Notes under the pieces: model-generated | Seen by the model: only the letters and a program-made list of their open reading frames with translations | What the model was told of the DNA's origin: nothing | Database searches by the model: none | Origin: JADJOY01 sp016713535 [NCBI: Deltaproteobacteria bacterium] | GTDB taxonomy: Bacteria; JADJOY01 | NCBI GenBank assembly: GCA_016713535.1 | Contig: JADJOY010000017.1 | Coordinates: forward strand, 1 to 64,000 | Direction of reading: 5' to 3' | DNA length: 64,000 bases | Part shown: in pieces, positions 20,715-29,087 of the stretch | Position numbering within the stretch: the stretch's first letter is position 1 | Layout: the number at the start of each line of letters is the position of its first letter | Program-made: the position numbers and the translations under genes

Positions 20715-20775
20715 GGTCGGCGGCTCCCGTGGCTGAAGTGCGTGCGAGCGAGGATCGGCGCGCGCGGGTGCTCCG

Positions 20776-21918
20776 TCAAGGCAGGAAGCGCTGCGAGGCG
20801 GCGAGCTTCTTGGGCAGGTACTCGTCGATCACGTAGTTGAGGCCCCACTTGGCGAGGGCCTGCTGCTCGGCGCGCACTCCCATCTTGAGCAAGAGCTCGA
20901 TCGCGTCGCGCCACGGCTTGTGGCTCTGGAAGAACGGGTCGTTCTTGATCGCATCCTTGGCGCGCTTGATGTCGACGTCCTGGAGCGGGTGGGTGGGCAG
21001 CTTGTAGTCGACGATGTCCTGCGGCGTGACCCCCAGGAAGTGGGCCTGCGGCACGCAGAAGAACTGGCTCAGGTGCGCGGCGTTGCCCGAGCCCACCTTG
21101 AGGCTGCGGTAGATGTTCGAGATCCCGTACGGGTCGCAGTCGACGAACGCGTAGACGGGGATCTTCTTCTCGTCGGCGAGGCGGCGGATGAAGCGCCGGC
21201 ACGCGCGCGTCGGCACGCCGCCCATCGCCACCAGGATGCAGTTGGCGGACTTCCAGAAGGTGTGGATGTGCAGCCGCTGGAACATGCCGCTGGTCTCGAT
21301 CGCGAGGATGAACTTGGCGTTGGTCTTGAATCCCAGGTGCTCGACCGAGTGCGGGATCGTGTACGAGCCGGTGCCCTGGCGCGTGCAGTCGATCTCGATG
21401 GTGTCGCCGCTGAGCGGATCGCGGTCGACGATCACCAGCTCGCCCGCGACCGCGCCGCCGTGCTCCTCGGGGTAGAAGCGGAGTTGCTCGCGGCTGACAC
21501 CGTCGAGGCTCACCAGCGCCTCGATGTCGTCCATGATGGTGTCGGACTCGACCTGCTCGTCGAAGCGCGCCTCGCCCCAGTTCTTGGACTGGTAGTACGC
21601 GTCTCGCTTGGTGGCGAAGTCGTCGCCCTCGATGAGCTCCTTCGAGAGCGCCATCATCTTGAGCGTCTGCGCGAAGGTCTTCGCCGTGCCGACGGTGAGC
21701 TGGCGGCTCTTGCGGCCCTTGCCGAGCTCGAAGTAGCCGTTCTTCGGGTTGTAGCGGACGTTCGAGAGGTTGCGGGTGGGGAAGGCGACGTGCGGTTTGC
21801 CGCCCTTGATCGCGACCTTGTGGATGTCCGCGGCGACACCGCGGATGGCGGCCAGGGTCTCGGGGTCCTTCTTCCCCGAGAGCACCGAGTGACGGGATTC
21901 GGTGGTCTTCTTGCTCAC
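20776..21918 (-). CDS. top6A: DNA topoisomerase VI subunit A (Spo11-like)
   Basis: 380 residues, the usual subunit A length. It forms the DNA-cleaving half of a type IIB topoisomerase. The winged-helix (CAP) domain carries the catalytic tyrosine in KRDAYY (Tyr109, the second Y, by alignment to RDxFY of Spo11). The Toprim domain has Glu208 (AIETSG) and the DxD pair Asp260/Asp262 (VDCDPYG) that hold Mg2+. All active-site residues are present, so the enzyme should work. The start is GTG at 21918, overlapping the subunit B stop (GTGA), so both subunits are translationally coupled. Topoisomerase VI is mainly archaeal and plant, and sporadic in bacteria. Confidence 0.93.
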   Translation of the reverse strand: MSKKTTESRHSVLSGKKDPETLAAIRGVAADIHKVAIKGGKPHVAFPTRNLSNVRYNPKNGYFELGKGRKSRQLTVGTAKTFAQTLKMMALSKELIEGDDFATKRDAYYQSKNWGEARFDEQVESDTIMDDIEALVSLDGVSREQLRFYPEEHGGAVAGELVIVDRDPLSGDTIEIDCTRQGTGSYTIPHSVEHLGFKTNAKFILAIETSGMFQRLHIHTFWKSANCILVAMGGVPTRACRRFIRRLADEKKIPVYAFVDCDPYGISNIYRSLKVGSGNAAHLSQFFCVPQAHFLGVTPQDIVDYKLPTHPLQDVDIKRAKDAIKNDPFFQSHKPWRDAIELLLKMGVRAEQQALAKWGLNYVIDEYLPKKLAASQRFLP

Positions 21919-23771
21919 AGTTGCCGGCTCCGGGCGAGGGTGTCGCTCAGCACGTCGACGGTCTTCTTCCGGTCCTCGTCGGTGAGACCGAGGATCTCCT
22001 GCAGCGCGATGCCGATGTGCGGGATGTACTTCTCGATGTAGGCGAACTTCTTGGCGGCGTCGGCCTCGCGACGGCGGCGCTTGATGTGCGCGCCGAGCTT
22101 GCGGCCGGTCTCCTGCAGCGCGAGACGGAACTCCTTGATGATCTCGGGGTAGTGGGCGATCGCCTCCTTCGATTCGGAGGTGTAGGGCACCCACACGCTC
22201 GCGATGTGCACCATCACCACCAGCGGGCCGATCGGGAGCGCGCCCTTGGGCTGCTGGAGCCCGTAGTTCCGCCAGTCGGTGTTGATCACGCTCTTGGTCA
22301 CCGCGCACGCCGACTGCTGGTAGAGGAGCGGCACGCGGTTGGCGAAGCGCAGCAGCCGCACGGTCTCGTCGGCGGGCATGCCGCCGCCGTACGCGAGCGC
22401 CACCTCCACCACGAACGGGTTGCCGCGGTAGACGGTGGGCTTGCGCGACGTGGCCTCGCAGAAGATGTCGGTCTCGGCGCCCTTCTCGAGCTCCTTCAGG
22501 AGACCGGCCTTGAGCAGCTCCTCGCCGATCGGCACCACGCAGTCGGTGGGCGGGATGCGGATCTTTGTGGCGCCGATCGCGTGGAAGAGCGCGTCGGCCT
22601 GCTCGCGGCTCGTGGAGCCCGGCTTGATCGAGAGCGAGAGCTTGGCGGTCTTGAGGATCTCCTCCGCGACGCCCGCGCTCACCCGCGAGAAATCCTCGAC
22701 GAGGAAGCTCTTCACGCTGCGCGCCTTGGTGATCTTGAGCATGTCGATCAGGGCACCGAGCTCGATCCCGTGCGGGTGCGGCTTGAGCTCGCGCGGCGGC
22801 GGCGGCAGCTCCTTGGTGGCGCGCTGGAACTCGATGGTCTCGCCCTCGGGCGTCCGATAGGTGAGGGCGACGTGCGGGTTCGCGATGGCGGTCTGGCGCA
22901 GGTAGTCGTCGACCGACTGGCGGCCCTTCTGGTAGCGCGCCTCGAGCTCGATCTCGACGCGGGTGCCGTGGCCGCGGTGCCAGTCGCACGCCTCCTTGAA
23001 GAGGATCTCGGGGGTGTTCTTGCGGCTGTCGATCTTGAGGTCCATCCGCACCGCGTGCTTGCGCGGCCCGGTGCGCGAGATGACCTTGAGCGGCTTGCCG
23101 GTGGTGAGGGTGCCGTAGAGCCCCGCGGCGCTGATGCCGATGCCCTGCTGGCCGCGGCTCATTCTCAGGCGGTGGAACTTCGAGCCGTAGAGCAGCCGCG
23201 CGAAGATGTTGGGGATCTGCTGCTCGACGATGCCCGGGCCGTTGTCCTCCATCACCACCCGGAAGCGGTCTTCCTTCTCGGTGGGGTGGATCTCGACCAC
23301 GATCTCGGGGAGGATGCCGGCCTCCTCGCACGCGTCGAGGGAGTTGTCGACGCCCTCGCGGACCGCCGTCAGCAGCGCCTTCTTGGGGTTGTCGAAGCCG
23401 AGCAGGTGGCGGTTCTTGGTGAAGAACTCGGAGATCGAGATCTCCTTCTGGTTCTTCGCCATGTCCTGGGCGGTCCGGCGCGTGCCCGCGCCGGAGCCCG
23501 AGCCCGACGAGCCGCCGCCCGCGGGCGACTTCGGCGCGGCGCCGTCGGCCGCGGCGGGTGCGGCGGGCGAAGCGGCCGCCGCGTCGCTCGCGCTCGCCGC
23601 GGCGCCGGGGTCGGGCTCGAGGTCGATCGAGGAGGGCGTCGCGGCGGGCGCCGGCTGGTGCGGCTTCGAGGGCGTGGCGGGCGCGGTGGCTGCCGGCTGA
23701 GAGGCCGCGGCCGGGGCCGCCCCGCCGAAGTCGAGGGTCGGCTCAACGGAGGAGGAACCACGAGGGGCCAT
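21915..23771 (-). CDS. top6B: DNA topoisomerase VI subunit B (GHKL ATPase)
   Basis: 618 residues. ATP-driven clamp of topoisomerase VI. GHKL motifs are complete: N-box REGVDNSLDA (Glu139/Asn143), DNGPGI (176-181) and SRGQQGIGIS (205-214). An H2TH-like segment (LIDMLKITKARSVKSFLVEDF) and a transducer domain follow, with a charged C-terminus. The first 103 residues are an Ala/Pro/Ser/Gly-rich extension not part of the core enzyme. ATG at 23771 has AGGAGT seven bases ahead; the internal Met104 (ATG at 23462) would give a canonical 515-residue protein. The stop overlaps the subunit A start. Confidence 0.93.
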   Translation of the reverse strand: MAPRGSSSVEPTLDFGGAAPAAASQPAATAPATPSKPHQPAPAATPSSIDLEPDPGAAASASDAAAASPAAPAAADGAAPKSPAGGGSSGSGSGAGTRRTAQDMAKNQKEISISEFFTKNRHLLGFDNPKKALLTAVREGVDNSLDACEEAGILPEIVVEIHPTEKEDRFRVVMEDNGPGIVEQQIPNIFARLLYGSKFHRLRMSRGQQGIGISAAGLYGTLTTGKPLKVISRTGPRKHAVRMDLKIDSRKNTPEILFKEACDWHRGHGTRVEIELEARYQKGRQSVDDYLRQTAIANPHVALTYRTPEGETIEFQRATKELPPPPRELKPHPHGIELGALIDMLKITKARSVKSFLVEDFSRVSAGVAEEILKTAKLSLSIKPGSTSREQADALFHAIGATKIRIPPTDCVVPIGEELLKAGLLKELEKGAETDIFCEATSRKPTVYRGNPFVVEVALAYGGGMPADETVRLLRFANRVPLLYQQSACAVTKSVINTDWRNYGLQQPKGALPIGPLVVMVHIASVWVPYTSESKEAIAHYPEIIKEFRLALQETGRKLGAHIKRRRREADAAKKFAYIEKYIPHIGIALQEILGLTDEDRKKTVDVLSDTLARSRQL

Positions 23772-23963
23772 CGGGACTCCTGGAAGGCGGGGTAGGGAGG
23801 GAGGCGCGAGGCGCCACGTACGCGGTTCGAGGGCCGCGCCTCGCGCGGCTGAACCCACTGGATCTAGTGGACACGGGAGCGGTGGTCAAGCAGCGATCTC
23901 GGCTCGCGCGAGGCCGCGCGCCGCCTCGGTTCGGAACCCCGCGGCGACCGGGCCGGCGGCGCT

Positions 23964-24362
23964 TCAGGGCTCTTCGGGGCGCCGTGTCGGCGCCGCCGAG
24001 CCGCCGCCGAGGGCGGAACGCTCACGCTCCTCGGCCTCGCGCATGCTGCGCATGGCGTTGCGCGCCTTCTGCGCCGCGTCCTCGACGTGGGGCGTGGTCT
24101 TGGAGCCGGCGAGGATCCCCTCGATTCCGGCCGTGGTGCCCGGCTCCGTGAGGGGCGAGCCGCCGCTGTCCGAGCGAGGGCGCTCACCTCGCGGCGCGTT
24201 GGCAGGGCGTGGATCGGCGCTGGCGGGCGCGCCGCTGGCGTCGAGGCCGCTCGCGGCACCGCTCGCGGCGGCCGGCGCGTGGGAATGGCGCGCGCGGCCC
24301 TGGTACGCGGCGAGCGCGAGGGCGCCCGCGAGCACGACCAGCACCCAGCCGAGGCGGTTCAT
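23964..24362 (-). CDS. Membrane-anchored protein of unknown function
   Basis: 132 residues. One N-terminal hydrophobic helix (LGWVLVVLAGALALAAY, about 4-20) and then a low-complexity, Pro/Ala/Ser-rich periplasmic stretch ending in a charged helix (VEDAAQKARNAMRSMREAEE). No family recognised. It starts 25 bases after the Flp-type pilin gene on the same strand, so it may be co-transcribed and assist pilus or surface assembly, but that is only context. Confidence 0.6.
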   Translation of the reverse strand: MNRLGWVLVVLAGALALAAYQGRARHSHAPAAASGAASGLDASGAPASADPRPANAPRGERPRSDSGGSPLTEPGTTAGIEGILAGSKTTPHVEDAAQKARNAMRSMREAEERERSALGGGSAAPTRRPEEP

Positions 24363-24387
24363 CGCACGACGTCCCGACGCACGTCCG

Positions 24388-24603
24388 TCAGCCGGCGTCG
24401 CCGACCGGCGCGCTCGAGATGGCGTCCTGGATCGCCGAGAAGATGTCGACGATCTGGAGGCGGATGCGGGTCAGCGCGCTGATCCCCGCGATGGCCACGA
24501 TCCCGCAGATCAGCGCGTATTCGATCGAGGTCTGCGCGTCGTCCTCGGACCACAGCCGCGACGCGAGCGCGCCGAGCTCGGAGAGGATGCGGTCGAAGGG
24601 CAT
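24388..24603 (-). CDS. Flp/Fap-type pilin
   Basis: 71 residues with the core Flp pilin helix QTSIEYALICGIVAIAGIS, in which Glu five residues into the mature helix is the hallmark residue. Residue -1 at the expected prepilin cleavage point is Ala (DDA before QTSIE) rather than the usual Gly, so processing may be atypical. Flp pilins are assembled by Tad secretion machinery; none of its components is in this window, so this is an orphan pilin. Start ATG at 24603; no strong ribosome site is visible. The short length keeps confidence below certain. Confidence 0.72.
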   Translation of the reverse strand: MPFDRILSELGALASRLWSEDDAQTSIEYALICGIVAIAGISALTRIRLQIVDIFSAIQDAISSAPVGDAG

Positions 24604-24853
24604 GGGGACGCGTGAAGGATACGAGCCGCGGCGGATCGCGGCCGCTCCTCGGATACCACGCCCATCGCGACGAATCCAGCGCGTCACACCCCGGCCCTTG
24701 CGTCGCGACCTGCTCCGTCCTATCCAATGAGTGCGGGCCGAGCCAAGGTGTGCGAATGGGAGCCACACTAGGCGAGCACCTCGCGCGCCGCCGTGCCGAT
24801 CGCGCGCGGCCGCCAACCGATACCTCGGCGGGTCCCGAGGGGAGGAGAGCCAC

Positions 24854-25474
24854 TTGATCAGCGCCTCGAGAGCAAGGTCCGCCGTTCGCTTCGCCCTCAC
24901 CGCCTGCGCGGTGCTCGTCACCGCGACCGCCGCGTCGGCCCAGGACGACGCGGCGTGGAACGCCAAGTTCGAGGAGCGCTTCAAGGGCGTGCTCAAGCCC
25001 AAGACCGAATACAAGGCGGTCGTGACGATGGAGAAGGGCGGATCGTTCACGATCCTGTTCGATCCGTCGATCGCGCCCAATCACGTCGCCAACTTCGTGG
25101 CGCTGGCGCGCAAGGGCTTCTACGACGGCACCACGTTCCACCGCGTGATCCCCGGCTTCATGGCGCAGGGTGGCGATCCGACCGGCTCCGGCACCGGCGG
25201 CCCCGGCTACACCATCAAGGCCGAGTTCAACTCGACCAAGCACGTGCGCGGCACGGTGTCGATGGCGCGCAAGCCGGACCCCGACTCGGCCGGCAGCCAG
25301 TTCTTCGTGTGCTTCGGCGAGACGCAGAGCCTGGACAACCAGTACACGGTGTTCGGCAAGGTGGTGCAGGGCATGGACGTGGTCGACAAGATCACGCCGC
25401 GCGACCCGATGCGGGCGACGACGCCCGGCGACAAGATCCAGAAGGTCGAGATCCAGGAAGCACCCAAGTCTTGA
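24854..25474 (+). CDS. Peptidyl-prolyl cis-trans isomerase, cyclophilin type (exported)
   Basis: 206 residues. Signal peptide (FALTACAVLVTATAASA before QDD) then a cyclophilin domain: NFVALARKGFYDGTTFHRVIPGF, FMAQGGDPTGSGTGGPGY, GTVSMARKPDPDSAGSQFF, and YTVFGKVVQGMDVVDKI. The catalytic Arg of the FHRVI motif is present. It folds periplasmic proteins by isomerising prolyl bonds. The start is TTG at 24854, which puts GGAGGAGAG at ideal distance; no ATG upstream in frame gives a signal peptide. The next gene starts 19 bases downstream. Confidence 0.93.
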   Translation: MISASRARSAVRFALTACAVLVTATAASAQDDAAWNAKFEERFKGVLKPKTEYKAVVTMEKGGSFTILFDPSIAPNHVANFVALARKGFYDGTTFHRVIPGFMAQGGDPTGSGTGGPGYTIKAEFNSTKHVRGTVSMARKPDPDSAGSQFFVCFGETQSLDNQYTVFGKVVQGMDVVDKITPRDPMRATTPGDKIQKVEIQEAPKS

Positions 25475-25493
25475 GGCGCGAGAGCGAGTCATC

Positions 25494-26810
25494 GTGTTGA
25501 GCGCAGCCGCGGGCCCCGCCACTCTCGCAGGATTGATCGCGCCGGAGCTGGCGGCCGACGACTCGCGAGTCGCGGTCGTCGAGCCCACTCGTCAGATCAC
25601 CTTCACGGCCCTCGACCACGAGGCCGATCGGATGGGGGCCGCGCTGCTCGCGCTCGGCCTGCGCAACGGCGATCGGGTGCTCTTGTGGATGGAGTCGTGC
25701 GCCGAGTGGCTGGCGGCGGTGCTCGGGATCGCGCGGGCGGGCTGCACGCTCGTGACCCTCGACCCCGCGGCGGGACCGGGGGAGCTGGCGCGCGCGCTCG
25801 GCCAGAGTCGCGCGCGGGTCGCGATCGTCTCGGGGCGCCCGATCCACGGCGATCGGATGCCTGTGCTCAAGGAGGTCGCGCCGCAGTGTTTTCGCGGTGA
25901 GCCGGGCGCCACCCACTGCAGCGAGCTGCCCGAGCTACGCAACGTCGTGGTGAGCGGCAGCGACATCCCCGACGGTTGCTTCGCGACCACTGCGGCGGTC
26001 GGCCTCGGCCGCGGTATCTCGCGCGACCGGCTGGTGTCGCGCATCATCAACACCGATCCCTGCTCTGCCGCGTGGATCGCGTTCGGCTCGGCGCTCGATG
26101 GGCGACACCGCGGGATCGTGCTCTCGCACAGCGCGCTCAGCGCGCGGGTCGGCGCGCTGGCGCGGCTCATGGGGCCGGCCACCGGGCCGGTGCTGCTCGC
26201 GGGCTCGCTCTCGGACGTGAGCACGGCGCTGGTGGGCTCGCTGGTCTCGCTCTGGCGCGGCGCCTCGCAGGTGCTGGTCGACGCCACCGACGTCGGCGAG
26301 ATGCTCGGGTGGATCCCGCGGCTCTCGGCGAGCGAGGTGGTGGCGTCGCCGTACGTCGCGCACGTGCTGCTCCGCCATCCCGATCGGCCGCGGTGGGGGA
26401 TCGAGCGGCTCGCGCTCACCGTGCTCCATCCGGCGCACCTGCCGATCGATCCGGTGGGGGCGCAGTTCCGCGTCGACGACGCGACGTCGCTGATCGAGCT
26501 GGTGAGCTGCAGCGAGGCCACCGGGCCGATCGCCACCGTGTGGCCGCCCGAGCGCAGCGCGTTGCTCGAGGGCTTCGACGCCCGCGTGCCGCTGCCCTCG
26601 AGCGACGGCAGCGGGCTCATCGAGGTGAAGAGCGCCGGGCTGATGCTCGGCTACGAAGGCGACGAGGCGGCGACCCACAAGCTGATCCAGGACGGCTGGC
26701 TCGCGCTGCCGGTGCCGGGCGTGGTCGAGGCGGATGGCACGCGGGTGCGCTTCGACGCCGGCGTCGCCGCGGCGAGCCCCGCGGTCGAGCACCCCTCGCT
26801 GCTCGGCTGA
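25494..26810 (+). CDS. Degenerate AMP-binding (acyl-CoA synthetase-like) protein
   Basis: 438 residues. The N-terminal half resembles the AMP-binding/ANL fold: ITFTALDHEADRMGAALLALGL, GDRVLLWMESCAEWLAAVLGIARAGCTLVTLDP. The region that should hold the TSGTTGxPKG phosphate loop reads AWIAFGSALDGRHRGIVLSH, with the glycine/threonine loop lost but the following V-x-L-S-H retained. The C-terminal domain with the catalytic lysine is absent. So it is likely not a working ligase; a binding or regulatory role, or decay, is possible. GTG start at 25494, with a weak GAG-rich ribosome site, in an apparent operon with the cyclophilin gene. Confidence 0.65.
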   Translation: MLSAAAGPATLAGLIAPELAADDSRVAVVEPTRQITFTALDHEADRMGAALLALGLRNGDRVLLWMESCAEWLAAVLGIARAGCTLVTLDPAAGPGELARALGQSRARVAIVSGRPIHGDRMPVLKEVAPQCFRGEPGATHCSELPELRNVVVSGSDIPDGCFATTAAVGLGRGISRDRLVSRIINTDPCSAAWIAFGSALDGRHRGIVLSHSALSARVGALARLMGPATGPVLLAGSLSDVSTALVGSLVSLWRGASQVLVDATDVGEMLGWIPRLSASEVVASPYVAHVLLRHPDRPRWGIERLALTVLHPAHLPIDPVGAQFRVDDATSLIELVSCSEATGPIATVWPPERSALLEGFDARVPLPSSDGSGLIEVKSAGLMLGYEGDEAATHKLIQDGWLALPVPGVVEADGTRVRFDAGVAAASPAVEHPSLLG

Positions 26811-26860
26811 GACGATCGGTCGGCGGGACCACCTCCGGCGGTCGGCCTCGAACGGCTTGC

Positions 26861-26880
26861 GGCCCGACGGCAGTCGGGCC
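26861..26880. terminator. Repeat-family-B hairpin between convergent genes
   Basis: GGCCCGAC and GTCGGGCC form a perfect 8-bp stem around GGCA, followed by CTCCGAGGGCG. It lies between the converging genes ending at 26810 (+) and 26927 (-) and shares its sequence with the element at 13018. It probably terminates transcription from one or both sides. Confidence 0.5.
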
Positions 26881-26926
26881 CTCCGAGGGCGAGCGTGGTC
26901 GGTGGAAGACGGCGGAGGTTGCCGGG

Positions 26927-27205
26927 CTAGTTCACCGAGGTGTACGCCTCGGCGATCGCACGCCGGAAGCGCGGCGCGTGGATGAGGTCGAAGGTCGAGC
27001 CGGAGCCGGGGAAGTACCCCTCGGCGACCTGGCGTGCCTGCGACACCAGCGCGGAGGCGTCCTGGAGCGAGAGCTGGCCACGCCGGATCATCGCGAGCGC
27101 GAGGTCGAGGTAGCGCGTGAGCCGCACCACGCGGCGATCCTCCTCGCGGACCTCGGGGGGGTAGCCACGCAGCGGGTCGTCGGAGGTTCGCGGGGGCTTG
27201 CTCAT
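26927..27205 (-). CDS. Hypothetical protein
   Basis: 92 residues, predicted soluble and mostly helical (EEDRRVVRLTRYLDLALAM, LSLQDASALVSQARQVAEGY). No family recognised. Start ATG at 27205; the gene lies 43 bases after the TPR lipoprotein gene on the same strand, at the tail of the lipoprotein-maturation block. Confidence 0.6.
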   Translation of the reverse strand: MSKPPRTSDDPLRGYPPEVREEDRRVVRLTRYLDLALAMIRRGQLSLQDASALVSQARQVAEGYFPGSGSTFDLIHAPRFRRAIAEAYTSVN

Positions 27206-27248
27206 GCCCCAGGAATACCACCGTCCGCGAGCCGGCGCTCGCGCTGAT

Positions 27249-27659
27249 TCACCGGGGTAAGGACTCGAGGGCGTCGCCGGTGACGGAGTCGGTGGGGTCG
27301 AGCGCGCGCGCGCGCTCGAGCGCCCGCTGCGCGCCCGCCCGGTCACCGTCGTCACGGTAGGCGACGCCGAGATCCCGCCACAGCGACGCCTGGCCGTCGC
27401 AGAGCTGCACGGCTTGCTGCAGCACGTGGATGCGCTCGCTGGCGTTGGCGAGGCGCTCGGCCCGGGTCGCGAGGGCATTGGCGCGCCGGCAGTCGCCGCT
27501 CGGCGGTGGCGGCGCGGGCGGCGCCACCGCCGGAGCGGGCGGCGGGGTCTGGCCGAGGCCCGGACCGGCCGGAGGTCCGCTGGCGGGGCAGCCCAGCGCG
27601 CCGCACGCCAGCCCGGCGCCCACGAGGAGGGTCACCCAGGCGCGACGATGACGTGTCAC
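27249..27659 (-). CDS. TPR-containing lipoprotein
   Basis: 136 residues. N-terminal lipoprotein signal (WVTLLVGAGLACGALG then Cys), a proline-rich linker (PPPAPAVAPPAPPPP), and two to three TPR helices (LWRDLGVAYRDDGDRAGAQ, LERARALDPTD). It should be an anchored scaffold protein. GTG start at 27659 overlaps the lgt stop (GTGA), so a lipoprotein is made directly coupled to the enzyme that lipidates it. Confidence 0.75.
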   Translation of the reverse strand: MTRHRRAWVTLLVGAGLACGALGCPASGPPAGPGLGQTPPPAPAVAPPAPPPPSGDCRRANALATRAERLANASERIHVLQQAVQLCDGQASLWRDLGVAYRDDGDRAGAQRALERARALDPTDSVTGDALESLPR

Positions 27660-29047
27660 GACACCTCCGCTCGAACCGCTGGCGAGGCCGTCCCGCGGGC
27701 ACTGAAGGCGAGCGCCGCGAGCCCGATCACCACCAGCGGGATGCTGACCACCTGCGATTCCGCGAGTGGCACCGGCCCCAGGTGAACGAAGCCACGCGGG
27801 TCGTTGCGCAGGAACTCGATCGCGAACCGGAAGGTCCCATACACCGCCAGCATGACGTAGAAGAGCTGCCCCCGGCGGCCGAGCCTCGGCTTGAGCCAGG
27901 TCAGCAGCAGGAAGATCGCCACGTCGCCGAGCGACGACATCACCTGCGTCGGGTAGAGCGGCACGAAGCGCGGCGACAGGCTGTCCTTCGCGGTGATCAC
28001 CACCGAGAGCGGGAAGTCCGGCGCCACCTTGCCGTGGCAGCACCCGGCCGCCGCGCAGCCCAGCCGTCCGAACGCGATGCCGAGCATGATCGACGGGCTG
28101 GTGATGTCCGCGACCCTGAGGAAGCTCAAGCCTCGGGCCCAGCAGAACGCGAGGCTGAAGAGCACCGCGCCCAGGAAGCCGCCGTAGTAGGTCAGGCCGC
28201 CGTTCCAGATGCGCAGGATCTCGAGGAGGTTGTCGCGGCGGTAGGCCGGGTAGTGAAACGCCACGTGCTGCACCCAGCCGAGCGTGACCGCGAGCGCGGC
28301 TGCCAGCGCGACGCGTAGCGCCGGGCGGCGAGCCGGCTGGTGGTAGCGGCGGGCGACGATCGGCACCAGCACGATCGCGAGCGCCGCCGCGTAGCCGAAC
28401 ACCTCGACCAGCGAGCCGCCCGGCTCGCCACCGCCGAAGCGGTGCAGCGCCGCCGAGCCGGCGGCGACGGCAATCGCGGCGACCCACACCTCGGCGTGGC
28501 GCCACACGGTTCGAGGCGCGCCCGGGAGGCGGCTCGCGCTCGCGCGCGCGTAGGCCACCAGAGCGCCGGTCGCCAGAACCCCTGCGCCGAGCGCGCCCAG
28601 CTCCACGGCGGTCGACGCCGTGGCCGCGGTACGCTCGGCGAGCTGCATGAGCGCGATCCCCCACAGCGCCAGCGCAGCGAGCGGCCAGTGCGGCTCGAGT
28701 GGCCGCTCGCCGCGCTCGCGACCGGCGCGGCGCGCGAGCAGGGCCAGGACCCCCGCCACCGCGAGCGCCGACACCACGAACACGCCACGCCCGTCCCACA
28801 GCCGGAGCAGCGGGTGGGGGCCGGCGGTGAACTGCTCGTGGAACACGATCACGTGGAACACCCGCGATCCCACGATCGACGCCACCAGGATCCAGGTGCA
28901 GAGATCGAGGATCGCGTCGACGTCCTCGCCGAGCCGCTCCGCCTCGCGCGCCGCGAGGTAGATGCCGACGACGAAGCCGATCGCGAGGAAGACGCCGTAG
29001 CTGTGGAGGAAGAAGCCGTCGCCGAATCGGATCAGGATCGGTCGCAC
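27656..29047 (-). CDS. lgt: Prolipoprotein diacylglyceryl transferase-like protein with a large insertion
   Basis: 463 residues against about 270-300 for usual Lgt. N-terminal HSYGVFLAIGFVVGIYLAAREA and C-terminal parts (WNGGLTYYGGFLGA, PLYPTQ, FRFAIEFLRND) are family-typical. Between residues about 75 and 275 lies an extra 170-200-residue membrane block with several helices; its start (LLRLWDGRGVF) resembles the later EILRIWNGGLTYYGG, suggesting internal duplication. The signature GRxGNFxNGE reads GRLGCAAAGCCHG, and the conserved His of GGLxxHGG is Tyr. Such Cys-rich variants I recall from deltaproteobacterial homologues, so this may be a subfamily; activity is likely but not certain. It is followed by an overlapping lipoprotein gene and preceded by lspA. 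Confidence 0.82.
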   Translation of the reverse strand: MRPILIRFGDGFFLHSYGVFLAIGFVVGIYLAAREAERLGEDVDAILDLCTWILVASIVGSRVFHVIVFHEQFTAGPHPLLRLWDGRGVFVVSALAVAGVLALLARRAGRERGERPLEPHWPLAALALWGIALMQLAERTAATASTAVELGALGAGVLATGALVAYARASASRLPGAPRTVWRHAEVWVAAIAVAAGSAALHRFGGGEPGGSLVEVFGYAAALAIVLVPIVARRYHQPARRPALRVALAAALAVTLGWVQHVAFHYPAYRRDNLLEILRIWNGGLTYYGGFLGAVLFSLAFCWARGLSFLRVADITSPSIMLGIAFGRLGCAAAGCCHGKVAPDFPLSVVITAKDSLSPRFVPLYPTQVMSSLGDVAIFLLLTWLKPRLGRRGQLFYVMLAVYGTFRFAIEFLRNDPRGFVHLGPVPLAESQVVSIPLVVIGLAALAFSARGTASPAVRAEVS

Positions 29048-29087
29048 GGGGCGAGGCGGGACGCGTGGGGCGCGGGGCTTGGCCGGG

